DNA from: SG-bin9 sp049323835
GTDB taxonomy: Bacteria; Pseudomonadota; Alphaproteobacteria; Rhizobiales; Xanthobacteraceae
Reading direction: 5' to 3'
Assembly: GCA_049323835.1 (NCBI GenBank)
Contig: JBMOOJ010000103.1
Coordinates: 1-64,000, forward strand
Length of the DNA: 64,000 bases
A program made the position numbers and the translations under genes. The notes beneath the pieces were generated by a model. That model saw only the letters and a list, made by a program, of their open reading frames with translations. It was not told where the DNA came from and did not search any database. Position 1 is the first letter of the stretch; each line of letters opens with the position of its first letter. Shown here in pieces: positions 8,636 through 17,321 of the stretch.

Positions 8636-9091
8636 ATGACCGCCCTGAAGTCCTCTCCCTCCATGAGCCGCACCTCGATCGAGACGCGCTGCGCCCAGAC
8701 CGGCATGCGCATGACCGAGCAGCGCCGCGTCATCGCGCGCGTGCTGGCGGAGGCGGACGATCATCCGGACGTGGAAGAGCTCTATCGCCGCTGCGTCGCC
8801 GTCGACGACAAGATTTCCATCTCGACCGTCTACCGCACGGTGAAGCTGTTCGAGGATGCCGGCATCATCGAGCGGCACGATTTCCGCGAGGGCCGCGCGC
8901 GCTACGAGCCGATGCCGGACAGCCATCACGACCACCTCATCAACCTGCGCGACGGCAAGGTGATCGAGTTCACCTCGGAAGAGATCGAGAAGCTGCAAAC
9001 GGAAATCGCGCGCAAGCTCGGCTACAAGCTTGTCGACCACCGGCTCGAGTTGTACTGCGTGCCGCTCGACGACAAGCCAGACAAGAGTTAG
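8636..9091 (+). CDS. Fur-family metalloregulator (Fur/Mur)
   Basis: 151 aa. Residues ~15-90 form the winged helix (MRMTEQRRVIARVL... ISISTVYRTVKLFEDAG). The metal-sensing dimerisation domain follows, with the HHDHLI ligand cluster. There are no CxxC pairs, so the structural zinc site is absent, as in rhizobial Mur/Fur. In Rhizobiales this locus (fur-miaB-phoH) encodes a protein responding mainly to manganese, and in B. japonicum it also controls irr, which lies in this window at 37262. The start may instead be the ATG ten codons in (MSRTSIET). Confidence 0.88.
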   Translation: MTALKSSPSMSRTSIETRCAQTGMRMTEQRRVIARVLAEADDHPDVEELYRRCVAVDDKISISTVYRTVKLFEDAGIIERHDFREGRARYEPMPDSHHDHLINLRDGKVIEFTSEEIEKLQTEIARKLGYKLVDHRLELYCVPLDDKPDKS

Positions 9092-9118
9092 TCCTGCGTA
9101 ATCATACGTCCATCCGGT

Positions 9119-9204
9119 GTCATGGCCGGGTTTATCCCGGCCATCCACGTCTTTCTCGCCGACGTGTAAGACGTGGATGCCCGGCACAAGGCCGGGCATG
9201 ACGA
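9119..9204. repeat. family A palindromic repeat, copy 3
   Basis: CATGGCCGGG-TTTAT-CCCGGCCATCCACGTC and GACGTGGATGCCCGG..CCGGGCATGAC, same architecture as copy 2, between the fur-like gene and the HAD gene. Its right end is only 11 bp before the HAD start codon. Confidence 0.85.
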
Positions 9205-9214
9205 CAGAGATTGC

Positions 9215-9895
9215 ATGCCCATCGATCTCATCATCTTCGATTGCGACGGCGTCCTCGTCGACAGCGAGATCATTTCCTGCCGCGTGCACTCCGAGGTGCT
9301 GACCGGAATCGGATATCCGATCACGGCGGACGAAGTATTCAACCGTTTCCTCGGCCGCTCGAACGCAGAAGCCAACCGCGAGATTGAAGCCGAGCTTGGC
9401 CGCAAGCTGCCGGACGATTTCGCTCTGCAACTGAAAGCAAGAGAGCTCGCAGAGCTGGCTGAAACAGTCGAAGGTGTGCCGCACGTTGCAACTGCACTCG
9501 ACGCCATCCGGCAGAATATTTGCGTGGCCTCCAGCGGGACGCCCGAGAAAATTCGAACCGGGCTGACGCGCGCGAACCTCTACGATCGCTTCGCGCCGCA
9601 CATCTTCTCGGCATCGCAGGTGAAGCGCGGCAAGCCGGAACCGGATCTGTTCCTGTTTGCGGCCGCGCAGATGAAGACGCCACCGAGCCGCTGCATCGTC
9701 ATCGAGGACAGCATTCCCGGAATCATCGGCGCGACGGCCGCCGGAATGACCGTGCTCGGGTTCCGCGGCGGCGCGCATTACCTCGAAAAGCCGGAACGTG
9801 CGCCAAGCCCTGCGGCTCTCGAGGGCGCGGGGGCCGTCCGCGTTTTCGACGATATGCGGCAACTACCTGCAATTATTGCAGAAATTTCAAGTTAA
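9215..9895 (+). CDS. HAD-family hydrolase (beta-phosphoglucomutase/phosphatase-like)
   Basis: 226 aa. Motif I is IIFDCDGVLVDSE with the nucleophile Asp and acid/base Asp (DxD). Motif II is CVASSGTPEKI with its conserved Ser. The motif III Lys sits in KRGKPEPDLF, and motif IV is CIVIEDSIPGI. A helical cap lies between motifs I and II, making it subfamily I with a C1 cap. It is likely a phosphatase or mutase on a small phosphorylated sugar or phosphoglycolate; the substrate is not predictable. ATG 9215 is chosen because the longer frame runs into the palindromic repeat. Confidence 0.88.
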   Translation: MPIDLIIFDCDGVLVDSEIISCRVHSEVLTGIGYPITADEVFNRFLGRSNAEANREIEAELGRKLPDDFALQLKARELAELAETVEGVPHVATALDAIRQNICVASSGTPEKIRTGLTRANLYDRFAPHIFSASQVKRGKPEPDLFLFAAAQMKTPPSRCIVIEDSIPGIIGATAAGMTVLGFRGGAHYLEKPERAPSPAALEGAGAVRVFDDMRQLPAIIAEISS

Positions 9896-9958
9896 CCCGC
9901 TATATCGCGGCGTCACGGCGCTGGATTTTGCGTCGCTCAAGCTATATTTCATGCGCCC

Positions 9959-11374
9959 ATGAGCGCGCCGCGCAAGCTGCACATCAAGTCATACGGCTGT
10001 CAAATGAATGTCTACGATGCCCAGCGCATGGTGGACACGCTGGCGCCTGAGGGATTCGTCGAGACCGCTGACGCGGCCGACGCCGATCTTGTGATCCTCA
10101 ACACCTGCCACATCCGCGAGAAGGCCTCCGAAAAAGTCTACTCGGAGCTCGGCCGTTTGCGCAGCGCCAAGGACGAAGCCGCGCGCAGCGGGCGACAGAT
10201 GACGATTGCCGTCGCCGGCTGTGTCGCGCAGGCCGAAGGCAGCGAGATCGTGCGCCGTGCGCCGGTCGTCGATGTCGTCGTCGGTCCGCAGAGCTATCAT
10301 CACCTGCCGCAGCTCTTGAAGCAGGCGAAGACGCAAGGCCGCGCGATCGAGACCGAGTTTCCGGCGCAGGACAAGTTCGGCTTCCTGCCGCCGCCGCAGG
10401 CTGCGCAGATCAAGGCGCGCGGCATTTCCGCATTCGTCACGGTGCAGGAAGGCTGCGACAAGTTCTGCACGTTCTGCGTCGTACCGTACACGCGCGGCGC
10501 GGAAGTCTCGCGACCGGTTGCGAAAATCACCGACGACGTGAAGCGCCTCGCCGATAACGGCGTGCGCGAGGTCACGCTGATCGGCCAGAACGTCAATGCG
10601 TTCCACGGCGATGGCCCGGACGGCAAGCCGTGGCCGCTCGGCAAGCTGCTCACGCATCTCGCGGCAATCCCCGGCGTGCTACGGCTGCGTTATTCGACCA
10701 GCCATCCGAACGACGTGGACGATTCGCTGATCGAAGCGCATCGCGACCTGCCGGCGCTGATGCCGTTCGTGCATCTGCCGGTGCAATCGGGTTCCGACCG
10801 CATCCTCGCGGCGATGAACCGCAAGCACACCGCCGACGATTACCGCCGCGTCATCGACCGGTTCCGTGATGCCCGGCAAGACATTGCGTTTTCGTCGGAT
10901 TTCATTGTGGGCTTCCCCGGCGAAACCGAGCAGGACTTTGCCGTGACCCTCGCGCTGGTGGAGCAAATCGGCTACGCTGCGGCCTATTCGTTCAAGTATT
11001 CGCCGCGGCCCGGCACACCCGCGGCAGACGAGACCGACATGGTGCCGGCGGCGGTGATGGACGAGCGATTGGCGCGGCTTCAGAACCTGATCGACAGCCA
11101 GCAGCTGGACTTCAACAGGTCCACCATCGGCACGACGGTCGATGTGCTGTTCGAGCGCGCCGCTCCCCGCCACGACGGACAGCTTGTCGGCCGCACCGCC
11201 TATCTCCAGCCGGTTCACGTGTTCACGCCGGACGACATCATCGGCCGCGTGCTGCCCGTCGCGATCGGCAGCCTCGAACGTTACAGCCTGCTCGGAACGC
11301 TCGCGACGCCATCTGCCGGCATTGCCGCGGCCCGCGATATGCAAGCGTACATCCAAGTTCAAACCGGAGCCTGA
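9959..11374 (+). CDS. miaB: tRNA-2-methylthio-N6-dimethylallyladenosine synthase MiaB
   Basis: 471 aa radical-SAM methylthiotransferase that converts i6A37 to ms2i6A37 in tRNA. The N-terminal UPF0004 domain keeps all three auxiliary cluster cysteines (SYGCQMN, NTCHIREKA, VAGCVAQ). The radical SAM CxxxCxxC is seen as GCDKFCTFCVVPYTRG. A TRAM domain occupies the last ~65 residues. It is followed closely by phoH, ybeY, corC and lnt, the standard alphaproteobacterial order. Confidence 0.97.
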   Translation: MSAPRKLHIKSYGCQMNVYDAQRMVDTLAPEGFVETADAADADLVILNTCHIREKASEKVYSELGRLRSAKDEAARSGRQMTIAVAGCVAQAEGSEIVRRAPVVDVVVGPQSYHHLPQLLKQAKTQGRAIETEFPAQDKFGFLPPPQAAQIKARGISAFVTVQEGCDKFCTFCVVPYTRGAEVSRPVAKITDDVKRLADNGVREVTLIGQNVNAFHGDGPDGKPWPLGKLLTHLAAIPGVLRLRYSTSHPNDVDDSLIEAHRDLPALMPFVHLPVQSGSDRILAAMNRKHTADDYRRVIDRFRDARQDIAFSSDFIVGFPGETEQDFAVTLALVEQIGYAAAYSFKYSPRPGTPAADETDMVPAAVMDERLARLQNLIDSQQLDFNRSTIGTTVDVLFERAAPRHDGQLVGRTAYLQPVHVFTPDDIIGRVLPVAIGSLERYSLLGTLATPSAGIAAARDMQAYIQVQTGA

Positions 11375-11379
11375 ACCCT

Positions 11380-12447
11380 TTGGCAAAAAGCACATCGGAC
11401 TCGCCAACCCTCGTTCCCGGCCGCAAGGCCGACAGCGGCAAGCCCGACGTCTCCACGCAGGCCGAGACTCAGGTCGTCGTCGCATTCGATGACAACCGCG
11501 CGGCGTCGGCGCTGGTCGGGGCTTACGGACAGAACCTCGCGCTGATCGAGCGGCGGCTCGGCGTCGTCATCGACCAGCGCGGCAACCACATCACGATCGC
11601 CGGATCGCGCGACGGCTGCGACGCTGCGCGGCGCACGCTGGAAAATCTCTATGCACTCGCGGCGCAAGGCCGCGACCTCGCGCAGGGCGATGTCGAGGGT
11701 GCGATCCGTGCCATCATCGCTCAGGGCTCGCTGTTCGATTTCGACCCGAAGGCGGCGAAGTCCGCGTTCGAGGAGATCAACCTGCGCAAGCGCCCGGTGC
11801 GTGCACGCACGGCCGCGCAGGATTCCTACATCCGCGCGCTGAAGCGCCACGAGATGGTGTTCGGCATCGGCCCGGCCGGCACCGGCAAGACCTGGCTCGC
11901 CGTCGCCTATGCGGCGCTGCTGTTCGAGCGCAAGGAAGTCGATCGCATCATCCTGTCGCGTCCCGCAGTCGAGGCCGGCGAGCGGCTCGGCTTCCTGCCC
12001 GGCGACATGCGCGAGAAAGTCGATCCGTACCTGCGCCCGATCTACGATGCGCTGTACGACCTGATGGACTCGCGTGTGGTCGAACGCGCATTGCAGACCG
12101 GCGAGATCGAGATCGCGCCGCTCGCCTTCATGCGCGGCCGCACGCTGACCAACGCCGTCATTATCCTCGACGAGGCGCAGAACACGACGTCGATGCAGAT
12201 GAAGATGTTCCTGACCCGCCTCGGCGAGAACAGCCGCATGATCATCACCGGCGATCCGAGCCAGGTCGACCTGCCGAACGGTGCGATGTCGGGCCTCGCC
12301 GAAGCCGCGAAGCTGCTCGACGGCGTCGAAGGCATCGCGCAGGTGCGCTTCAATGCCGAGGACGTCATCCGCCACGAGCTGGTCGCACGCATCGTCGCCG
12401 CGTATGAGGGCTCGCCGCAGAAGCCGCCCGCTCCGCGCAAGCCCTGA
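11380..12447 (+). CDS. phoH: PhoH-like ATPase
   Basis: 355 aa. Walker A is FGIGPAGTGKTWLAVAYAA, and Walker B lies in AVIILDEAQNTTSMQMKMFLTRLG. A small KH-like domain (LALIERRLGVVIDQRGNHI) precedes the ATPase. The first in-frame start is TTG at 11380, with GGAG 11-14 bases upstream inside the miaB end. PhoH neighbours YbeY in most bacteria and is thought to act in RNA metabolism with it. The opening ~30 residues are poorly conserved, so a later start is possible. Confidence 0.93.
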   Translation: MAKSTSDSPTLVPGRKADSGKPDVSTQAETQVVVAFDDNRAASALVGAYGQNLALIERRLGVVIDQRGNHITIAGSRDGCDAARRTLENLYALAAQGRDLAQGDVEGAIRAIIAQGSLFDFDPKAAKSAFEEINLRKRPVRARTAAQDSYIRALKRHEMVFGIGPAGTGKTWLAVAYAALLFERKEVDRIILSRPAVEAGERLGFLPGDMREKVDPYLRPIYDALYDLMDSRVVERALQTGEIEIAPLAFMRGRTLTNAVIILDEAQNTTSMQMKMFLTRLGENSRMIITGDPSQVDLPNGAMSGLAEAAKLLDGVEGIAQVRFNAEDVIRHELVARIVAAYEGSPQKPPAPRKP

Positions 12448-12490
12448 ACCACGCCCTGTCTTTCATATTCGGACTGTTACCCGACGCACG

Positions 12491-13006
12491 ATGAGCATTT
12501 CCGCATCCCCCGAAACCGACGTTCTCGTCACCGCCGATTGCTGGAACGCAGCCGCCGACGCGGAAGCGATCGTCCTGCGCGCGATTGCCGCCGCGGCCGA
12601 GCGTGCGCCGGTTGACACGGCGGACACCGAACTTGCCGTGATGCTCACCGACGACGACGGCATCCGCACGCTGAATCGCAACTGGCGCGGCTTCGACAAG
12701 CCGACCAACGTGCTGTCATTCCCGGCGCTCCAGCCCGAAGGCAAACCGCCCGAGGGCATGTTGCGCATGCTCGGCGATATCGCGATCGCCTATCAGACCA
12801 CGCAGCGCGAAGCGGAAAGCGAGAACAAGCCGTTCGCCGACCACCTCAGCCACCTCGCCGTGCACGGCTTCCTGCATCTTGTCGGCTACGACCACATGAC
12901 CGACTCTGACGCGGAAGAGATGGAAGGGTTGGAGCGCACCATTCTCGCGGGCCTCGGCATCCCCGATCCGTATGCGGACGAGGACTGGACGCTGCGAGAT
13001 GCGTGA
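12491..13006 (+). CDS. ybeY: endoribonuclease YbeY (16S rRNA maturation)
   Basis: 171 aa zinc-dependent RNase of the UPF0054 family, involved in 16S rRNA 3'-end maturation and 70S quality control. The metal-binding signature HGFLHLVGYDH (H-x3-H-x5-H) is intact, and NRNWRGFDKPTNVLSFP is the second conserved block. ATG 12491 is selected over long upstream frames that overlap phoH. Its TGA overlaps the start of the next gene. Confidence 0.95.
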   Translation: MSISASPETDVLVTADCWNAAADAEAIVLRAIAAAAERAPVDTADTELAVMLTDDDGIRTLNRNWRGFDKPTNVLSFPALQPEGKPPEGMLRMLGDIAIAYQTTQREAESENKPFADHLSHLAVHGFLHLVGYDHMTDSDAEEMEGLERTILAGLGIPDPYADEDWTLRDA

Positions 13007-14121
13007 TGCCTGATTCGGATCCGATTCAACACAACCCGCCGGGCGACGCGAGCAAGCAGCTCGTGCCGATCCGCCAGGCCGAAGCGCTGCGCGCGAGCGC
13101 CGACAACTGGCTGGTGCGCGCGATGCGCACGCTGTTCGGCTGGAAATCCGGCTCGGTGCGCGACGATCTGCAGGTGGTGCTCGATGCCACCGCCCCGGAC
13201 GAGAGCAACTTCTCGGCGACCGAGCGCACCATGCTGCGCAACATCCTGCACCTCAACGAGCGCAGAATCTCCGACGTCATGGTGCCGCGCACCGACATCA
13301 TCGCGGTGAAGCGCGACATCTCGCTCGGCGAGCTGATGACGACGTTCGAGAGCGCCGCGCATTCGCGCCTCGTCGTCTACAACGAGACGCTCGACGATCC
13401 GGAAGGCATGGTCCACATCCGCGACCTGATCGGGCTGATGACATCGAAAGCGCGGGTCAAGCCGCAGAGCACCGCCAAGCGGAAGAAGCCGTTGCCCGCC
13501 GGACTGGACCTGCGCGCAGTCGATCTGTCGGCGCCGCTCGCGGACTCAGGCTTGATCCGCAAGCCGCTCTACGTGCCGCCATCGATGCCGGCGATCGACC
13601 TGCTCGCGCAGATGCAGGCGACGCGCACGCATCTGGCGCTCGTGATCGACGAATACGGCGGCACCGACGGACTCGTCACCATCGAGGACATCGTCGAGCA
13701 GATCGTCGGCGAGATCGACGACGAGCACGACAGCGACGAGCCGCCGTCCGTGGTCCGCCAGAACGACGGCTCCTACGTTGCCGACGCGCGCGCCAGCCTC
13801 GAGGACGTGCGCAAGGTGGTCGGCGAGGAATTCGACACCGGCACCGTCGGCGAGACGGTCGACACGCTGGGCGGCTATCTCGTGATGCAGGCCGGGCGAT
13901 TGCCGGTGCGCGGTGAGGTCGTCTCCGGTCCCGCCAATTTCGAGATCGAAGTGCTCGATGCCGATCCCCGCCGCGTCAAGCGGCTGCGCATCGGCACGCG
14001 CAAGGAGCGGCCGTCTCCGCGCGCCCGCGAATCCCGGCGCCGTGAGACCGCCGACACACCCGCTGCACCGTCCGATTCCTCCGCGACGCCGCCCGGCGAT
14101 CCCACGAGCCGATCCTCATGA
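13006..14121 (+). CDS. CBS-domain hemolysin/CorC family protein
   Basis: 371 aa. Two CBS domains span roughly residues 95-225 (VMVPRTDIIAVKRDISLGELM and ...PPSMPAIDLLAQMQATRTHLALVIDEYGGTDGLVTIEDIVEQIVGEI). A CorC_HlyC C-terminal domain follows at ~240-325. The tail is Ser/Pro/Arg-rich and probably disordered. There is no DUF21 membrane domain, so it is the short soluble CorC type linked to Mg/Co handling. The ATG overlaps the ybeY stop (TGATG), and its own stop overlaps the lnt start (ATGA). The old name hemolysin (TlyC) is historical. Confidence 0.9.
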   Translation: MPDSDPIQHNPPGDASKQLVPIRQAEALRASADNWLVRAMRTLFGWKSGSVRDDLQVVLDATAPDESNFSATERTMLRNILHLNERRISDVMVPRTDIIAVKRDISLGELMTTFESAAHSRLVVYNETLDDPEGMVHIRDLIGLMTSKARVKPQSTAKRKKPLPAGLDLRAVDLSAPLADSGLIRKPLYVPPSMPAIDLLAQMQATRTHLALVIDEYGGTDGLVTIEDIVEQIVGEIDDEHDSDEPPSVVRQNDGSYVADARASLEDVRKVVGEEFDTGTVGETVDTLGGYLVMQAGRLPVRGEVVSGPANFEIEVLDADPRRVKRLRIGTRKERPSPRARESRRRETADTPAAPSDSSATPPGDPTSRSS

Positions 14122-15710
14122 TCCGAAAAGCCGCGCAGGCCGTCATCCTCAGTTACGGCTGGAAGCGTGCGGCCATTGCGCTCGCTGCCGGTCTTGCCTC
14201 ATCGCTGGCGATGGCGCCGTTCAATGCCTGGCCGGTGCTGTTCCTCACCCTGCCGCTGATGGTCTGGCTCATCGACGGATCCGCAGGCCGCGCCGGCGGC
14301 GCATGGTCGGCGGCGCTGAGCGGCTGGCTGTTCGGCTTCGGCTATCTGCTCGCCGGCCTGCAATGGGTCGGCAACGCCTTCCTCGTCGATGCGGACATCT
14401 TCGGCTGGCTGCTGCCGTTCGTCGTCTCCGGCCTGCCGGCGTTTCTCGCGCTGTTCATGGCAGCCGCGTTCGCGCTCGCCCGGCTGATGTGGACGCGCGA
14501 CGCCTCGCGCATTCTGCTGCTCGCCGCGACCGTCACCACCTGTGAATGGCTGCGCGGCCATGTGCTCACCGGGTTCCCATGGAACGCGCTCGGCTACTCG
14601 CTGTCCGGCCAGCTTGCGCTGGCGCAGACCGCATCGCTGATCGGCCTGTGGGGCCTGACGTTTCTGAGCGTCGCGATCTTCGCGAGCCCCGCGGTTCTTG
14701 CCGACAGCCGCGAGGATGTACGCAGGCCCTGGCTCGCGCCCACGCTCGCCGTGCTGACGCTCGCTGCGATGACGATCTTCGGCGCGGTGCGGCTGGCGCA
14801 GCAGCCGACACGCTACGTCGCGGACGTGAAGCTGCGGCTGATGCAGCCGAACCTGCAACAGGACGTGAAGTTCAATTACTCGGCCAAGGCCGCGACGATG
14901 CAGAAATATCTCGCGCTGTCCGATCGCGCGACAGGGCCGAACTCGGCGGGTATCAAGGACGTCACCGTCCTGATCTGGCCGGAATCTGCGTTTCCGTTTT
15001 TCCTGACGCGCGAGGGCGATGCGATGGCGCAGATCGCAGCCCTCTTGCCGAAGGGCACGGTGCTGATCACCGGCGCCGTGCGCGCGCCGGACAGCACGCC
15101 GCCAGGCAGCGTGCCGCGCGCCTACAACTCGATCTACGCGATCGATCACGACGGCACGGTCCTTTCGGTCTACGACAAGCTCTACCTCGTGCCCGGCGGC
15201 GAGTTCCTGCCGTTCCAGACCGTGCTGGAAAAGATCGGATTGCGGCAGCTCACCAAGCTGCGCGGCGGCTTCATTCCCGGCGATCGCCGCCGCACCATGG
15301 CCTTGCCGAATGCGCCGCGCATGCTGCCGCTGATCTGCTACGAAGTGATCTTCCCGGGCGACATCACATCGCCCAACGATCGTCCCGGCTGGATCGTCAA
15401 TCTCACGAACGATGGCTGGTTCGGCAAAAGCACGGGGCCCTATCAGCACTTGCAGCACGCCCGTTTGCGCGCGGTGGAAGAAGGCCTGCCGATTGTCCGC
15501 GCTGCGAACACCGGCATCTCCGCGATTATCGATCCGCTCGGCCGTATCGCAGCGCAACTCGATCTCGGCGTCGAAGGCGTGCTTGATTCCGCACTGCCCG
15601 CAGCCGGATCTCCGACCGTGTACAATCGCGCCGGAGATTGGCCCGCAGCAATTCTCGTTGTGCTGTCGGTACTTGTCGCATTGCGGCGGCGGCGCGGCGC
15701 ACGCCTCTAA
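14118..15710 (+). CDS. lnt: apolipoprotein N-acyltransferase
   Basis: 530 aa inner-membrane enzyme adding the third acyl chain to the N-terminal Cys of lipoproteins. About six hydrophobic helices in the first ~215 residues precede a periplasmic nitrilase domain. Catalytic-triad segments are LIWPESAFPFF (Glu), KLYLVPGGEFLPF (Lys-containing block) and PLICYEVIFP (Cys). Family-typical TNDGWFGKSTGPYQHLQHARLRAVEE follows. It is translationally coupled to the CBS gene. Confidence 0.96.
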   Translation: MIRKAAQAVILSYGWKRAAIALAAGLASSLAMAPFNAWPVLFLTLPLMVWLIDGSAGRAGGAWSAALSGWLFGFGYLLAGLQWVGNAFLVDADIFGWLLPFVVSGLPAFLALFMAAAFALARLMWTRDASRILLLAATVTTCEWLRGHVLTGFPWNALGYSLSGQLALAQTASLIGLWGLTFLSVAIFASPAVLADSREDVRRPWLAPTLAVLTLAAMTIFGAVRLAQQPTRYVADVKLRLMQPNLQQDVKFNYSAKAATMQKYLALSDRATGPNSAGIKDVTVLIWPESAFPFFLTREGDAMAQIAALLPKGTVLITGAVRAPDSTPPGSVPRAYNSIYAIDHDGTVLSVYDKLYLVPGGEFLPFQTVLEKIGLRQLTKLRGGFIPGDRRRTMALPNAPRMLPLICYEVIFPGDITSPNDRPGWIVNLTNDGWFGKSTGPYQHLQHARLRAVEEGLPIVRAANTGISAIIDPLGRIAAQLDLGVEGVLDSALPAAGSPTVYNRAGDWPAAILVVLSVLVALRRRRGARL

Positions 15711-15971
15711 CTTCACGGGCTGAAACGAAGGTTCATTGCCTGCAATTTAGGCAGTCCGCCCAGCGGACATTTCGCTGTCCGCACCTGGGTTTCATTATCA
15801 ATGAAGCTGCGTTTCATCGGACAAATTTAATCCGGATATCTGATGCTCGCTGCATTTGAGGTTTGACGGATTTGTCGCAAAAGGCGTATTTCCTGTCATA
15901 TTGAACAACGAGATGCGTCGCTGCCAAGGCGCACGATGGGCACACCCGACGCAAACGAAGGAGCGGATTTG
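15711..15971 (+). promoter_or_regulatory. AT-richer intergenic region with two inverted repeats upstream of the XRE gene
   Basis: Two perfect inverted repeats lie ahead of the regulator gene. GCGGACA-TTTCGC-TGTCCGC is at 15763-15782, with outer CCCA/TGGG extending the stem. TTCATT-ATC-AATGAA is at 15791-15805. A possible -35 TTGACG lies at 15863-15868 with TATTTC 18 bp later. The first repeat could be the lnt terminator hairpin, though no T-run follows; the second resembles an operator. No known binding motif is recognised. Confidence 0.45.
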
Positions 15972-16391
15972 ATGTCGACCAAAGCGCCGAACCCGGTTGA
16001 CAAGTATGTTGGCAGCCGCGTGCGTATGCGCCGTATCATGCTCGGCATGAGCCAGGAGAAGCTCGGCGAAGCGCTCGGCCTCACCTTCCAGCAGATTCAA
16101 AAGTACGAAAAGGGCACGAACCGTGTCGGCGCGAGCCGCATCAAGCAGATTTCCGAAATCCTGCAGGTTCCGGTGTCCTTCCTGTTCGAAGGTGGCCCGG
16201 GCGGCGGAACCGTCAATGGCGACGGTCTGAGCGAAGCGCCCTCGCCCGCTTACGTCGCGGACTTTCTCGCGACCTCGGAAGGTCTCGCGCTGACGCGCGC
16301 CTTCACCAAGATCGCCGACGCGAAACTCCGCCGCAGCATTGTCGACATGGTCGAACAGATCGCCGCGCGCGAGTCCGTCGAGAAGCGCTGA
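15972..16391 (+). CDS. XRE-family helix-turn-helix transcriptional regulator
   Basis: 139 aa. Residues ~12-70 form a lambda-repressor-like HTH (VGSRVRMRRIMLGMSQEKLGEALGLTFQQIQKYEKGTNRVGASRIKQISEIL). A C-terminal helical tail (LTRAFTKIADAKLRRSIVDMVEQIA) may dimerise. ATG 15972 is chosen because GAAGGAG lies 6-12 bases upstream; the ATG at 15936 has no such site. Close homologues sit between lnt and metK in many Rhizobiales; here trmB follows directly. Targets are unknown. Confidence 0.9.
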   Translation: MSTKAPNPVDKYVGSRVRMRRIMLGMSQEKLGEALGLTFQQIQKYEKGTNRVGASRIKQISEILQVPVSFLFEGGPGGGTVNGDGLSEAPSPAYVADFLATSEGLALTRAFTKIADAKLRRSIVDMVEQIAARESVEKR

Positions 16392-16518
16392 CACCCGGCG
16401 GCGGAAGCCCACCTCCAGCTTCATCGGCCGTGCGTGAAGCGCTGTCCGCGAACAATTCCCGATTGAAATACATCCGGCATTCGTCGTAGTCCGCACGCGA
16501 CGTGCGAGAAACGACGCC

Positions 16519-17244
16519 ATGCCCCACCGCCCGCCGCGATCCGACGACGACCCGACCCGCGCCGCACCCGAACGCGCGTTTTTCGGCCGTCGCAAGGGGC
16601 ACAAGCTGCGTGCGCATCAGACCGATCTGATCGCGCGGCTTCTGCCGAAACTCTCGCTCTCGATCGAGACCGCCGCGCCGGACGATTTGACCTCGCTGTT
16701 CGCGCCGCCGGTCGAGCGCGTGCGGCTCGAGATCGGGTTCGGCGGCGGCGAGCATCTGATCGCCGAAGCGCTGGCGCATCCGCACATCGGCTTCATCGGC
16801 TGCGAGCCCTACGTCAACGGCATGGCGAAGATTCTCGCGCAGATCGATGCGCGAAGCATTCCGAACATTCGCCTGTTCGCCGGCGACGCCGTGGAGCTGC
16901 TGACGTGGATGCCGCCGCGCGCGCTGACGCGGATCGATCTGATCCATCCCGATCCGTGGCCGAAGCGGCGGCACTGGAAACGCCGCTTCGTGCAGGACGC
17001 GACCATCGCGGCGATGGCGCGCGTACTCGGTGATGCCGGTGAATTCCGCTTCGTCTGCGACATTGAACACTATGTCGACTGGACGCTCGCACACATGCTG
17101 CGCTCGCGGGATTTCGTCTGGACCGCCGAACGTGCGGATGACTGGCGCTTGCCGTGGCCGGACTACACCATGACGCGCTACGGCGCGAAGGCGACGCGCG
17201 AAGGCCGCAAGGCGGCGTATTTGATTTTCAGAAAAACCCAGTAG
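16519..17244 (+). CDS. trmB: tRNA (guanine-N7-)-methyltransferase TrmB
   Basis: 241 aa SAM-dependent methyltransferase forming m7G46 in tRNA. SAM-binding motif I is LEIGFGGGEHLIAEAL. The TrmB hallmark HPDPWPKRRHWKRRFVQ (PDPWxKxRHxKRR) is intact, and the C-terminal TMTRYGAKATREGRKAAYLIF matches the TxYExR-type end. It lies 127 bp after the XRE gene, where related genomes carry metK in between. A family C repeat follows immediately. Confidence 0.95.
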   Translation: MPHRPPRSDDDPTRAAPERAFFGRRKGHKLRAHQTDLIARLLPKLSLSIETAAPDDLTSLFAPPVERVRLEIGFGGGEHLIAEALAHPHIGFIGCEPYVNGMAKILAQIDARSIPNIRLFAGDAVELLTWMPPRALTRIDLIHPDPWPKRRHWKRRFVQDATIAAMARVLGDAGEFRFVCDIEHYVDWTLAHMLRSRDFVWTAERADDWRLPWPDYTMTRYGAKATREGRKAAYLIFRKTQ

Positions 17245-17317
17245 CCCGGGTGAAGCGAAGCGTAACCCGGGAGCACAGTTCGAAATCCCGGGTTTCGTTT
17301 CACTCCACCCGGGCTAC
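17241..17317. repeat. family C palindromic repeat, copy 1
   Basis: GTAGCCCGGGTGAAGCGAAGC and its inverse ending in CACCCGGGCTAC, with an internal CCCGGG..CCCGGG pair. It lies in the convergent gap between trmB and the DUF2336 gene, where it may act as a bidirectional transcript end. A second copy is at 30.06 kb. Confidence 0.8.
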
Positions 17318-17321
17318 AGAA

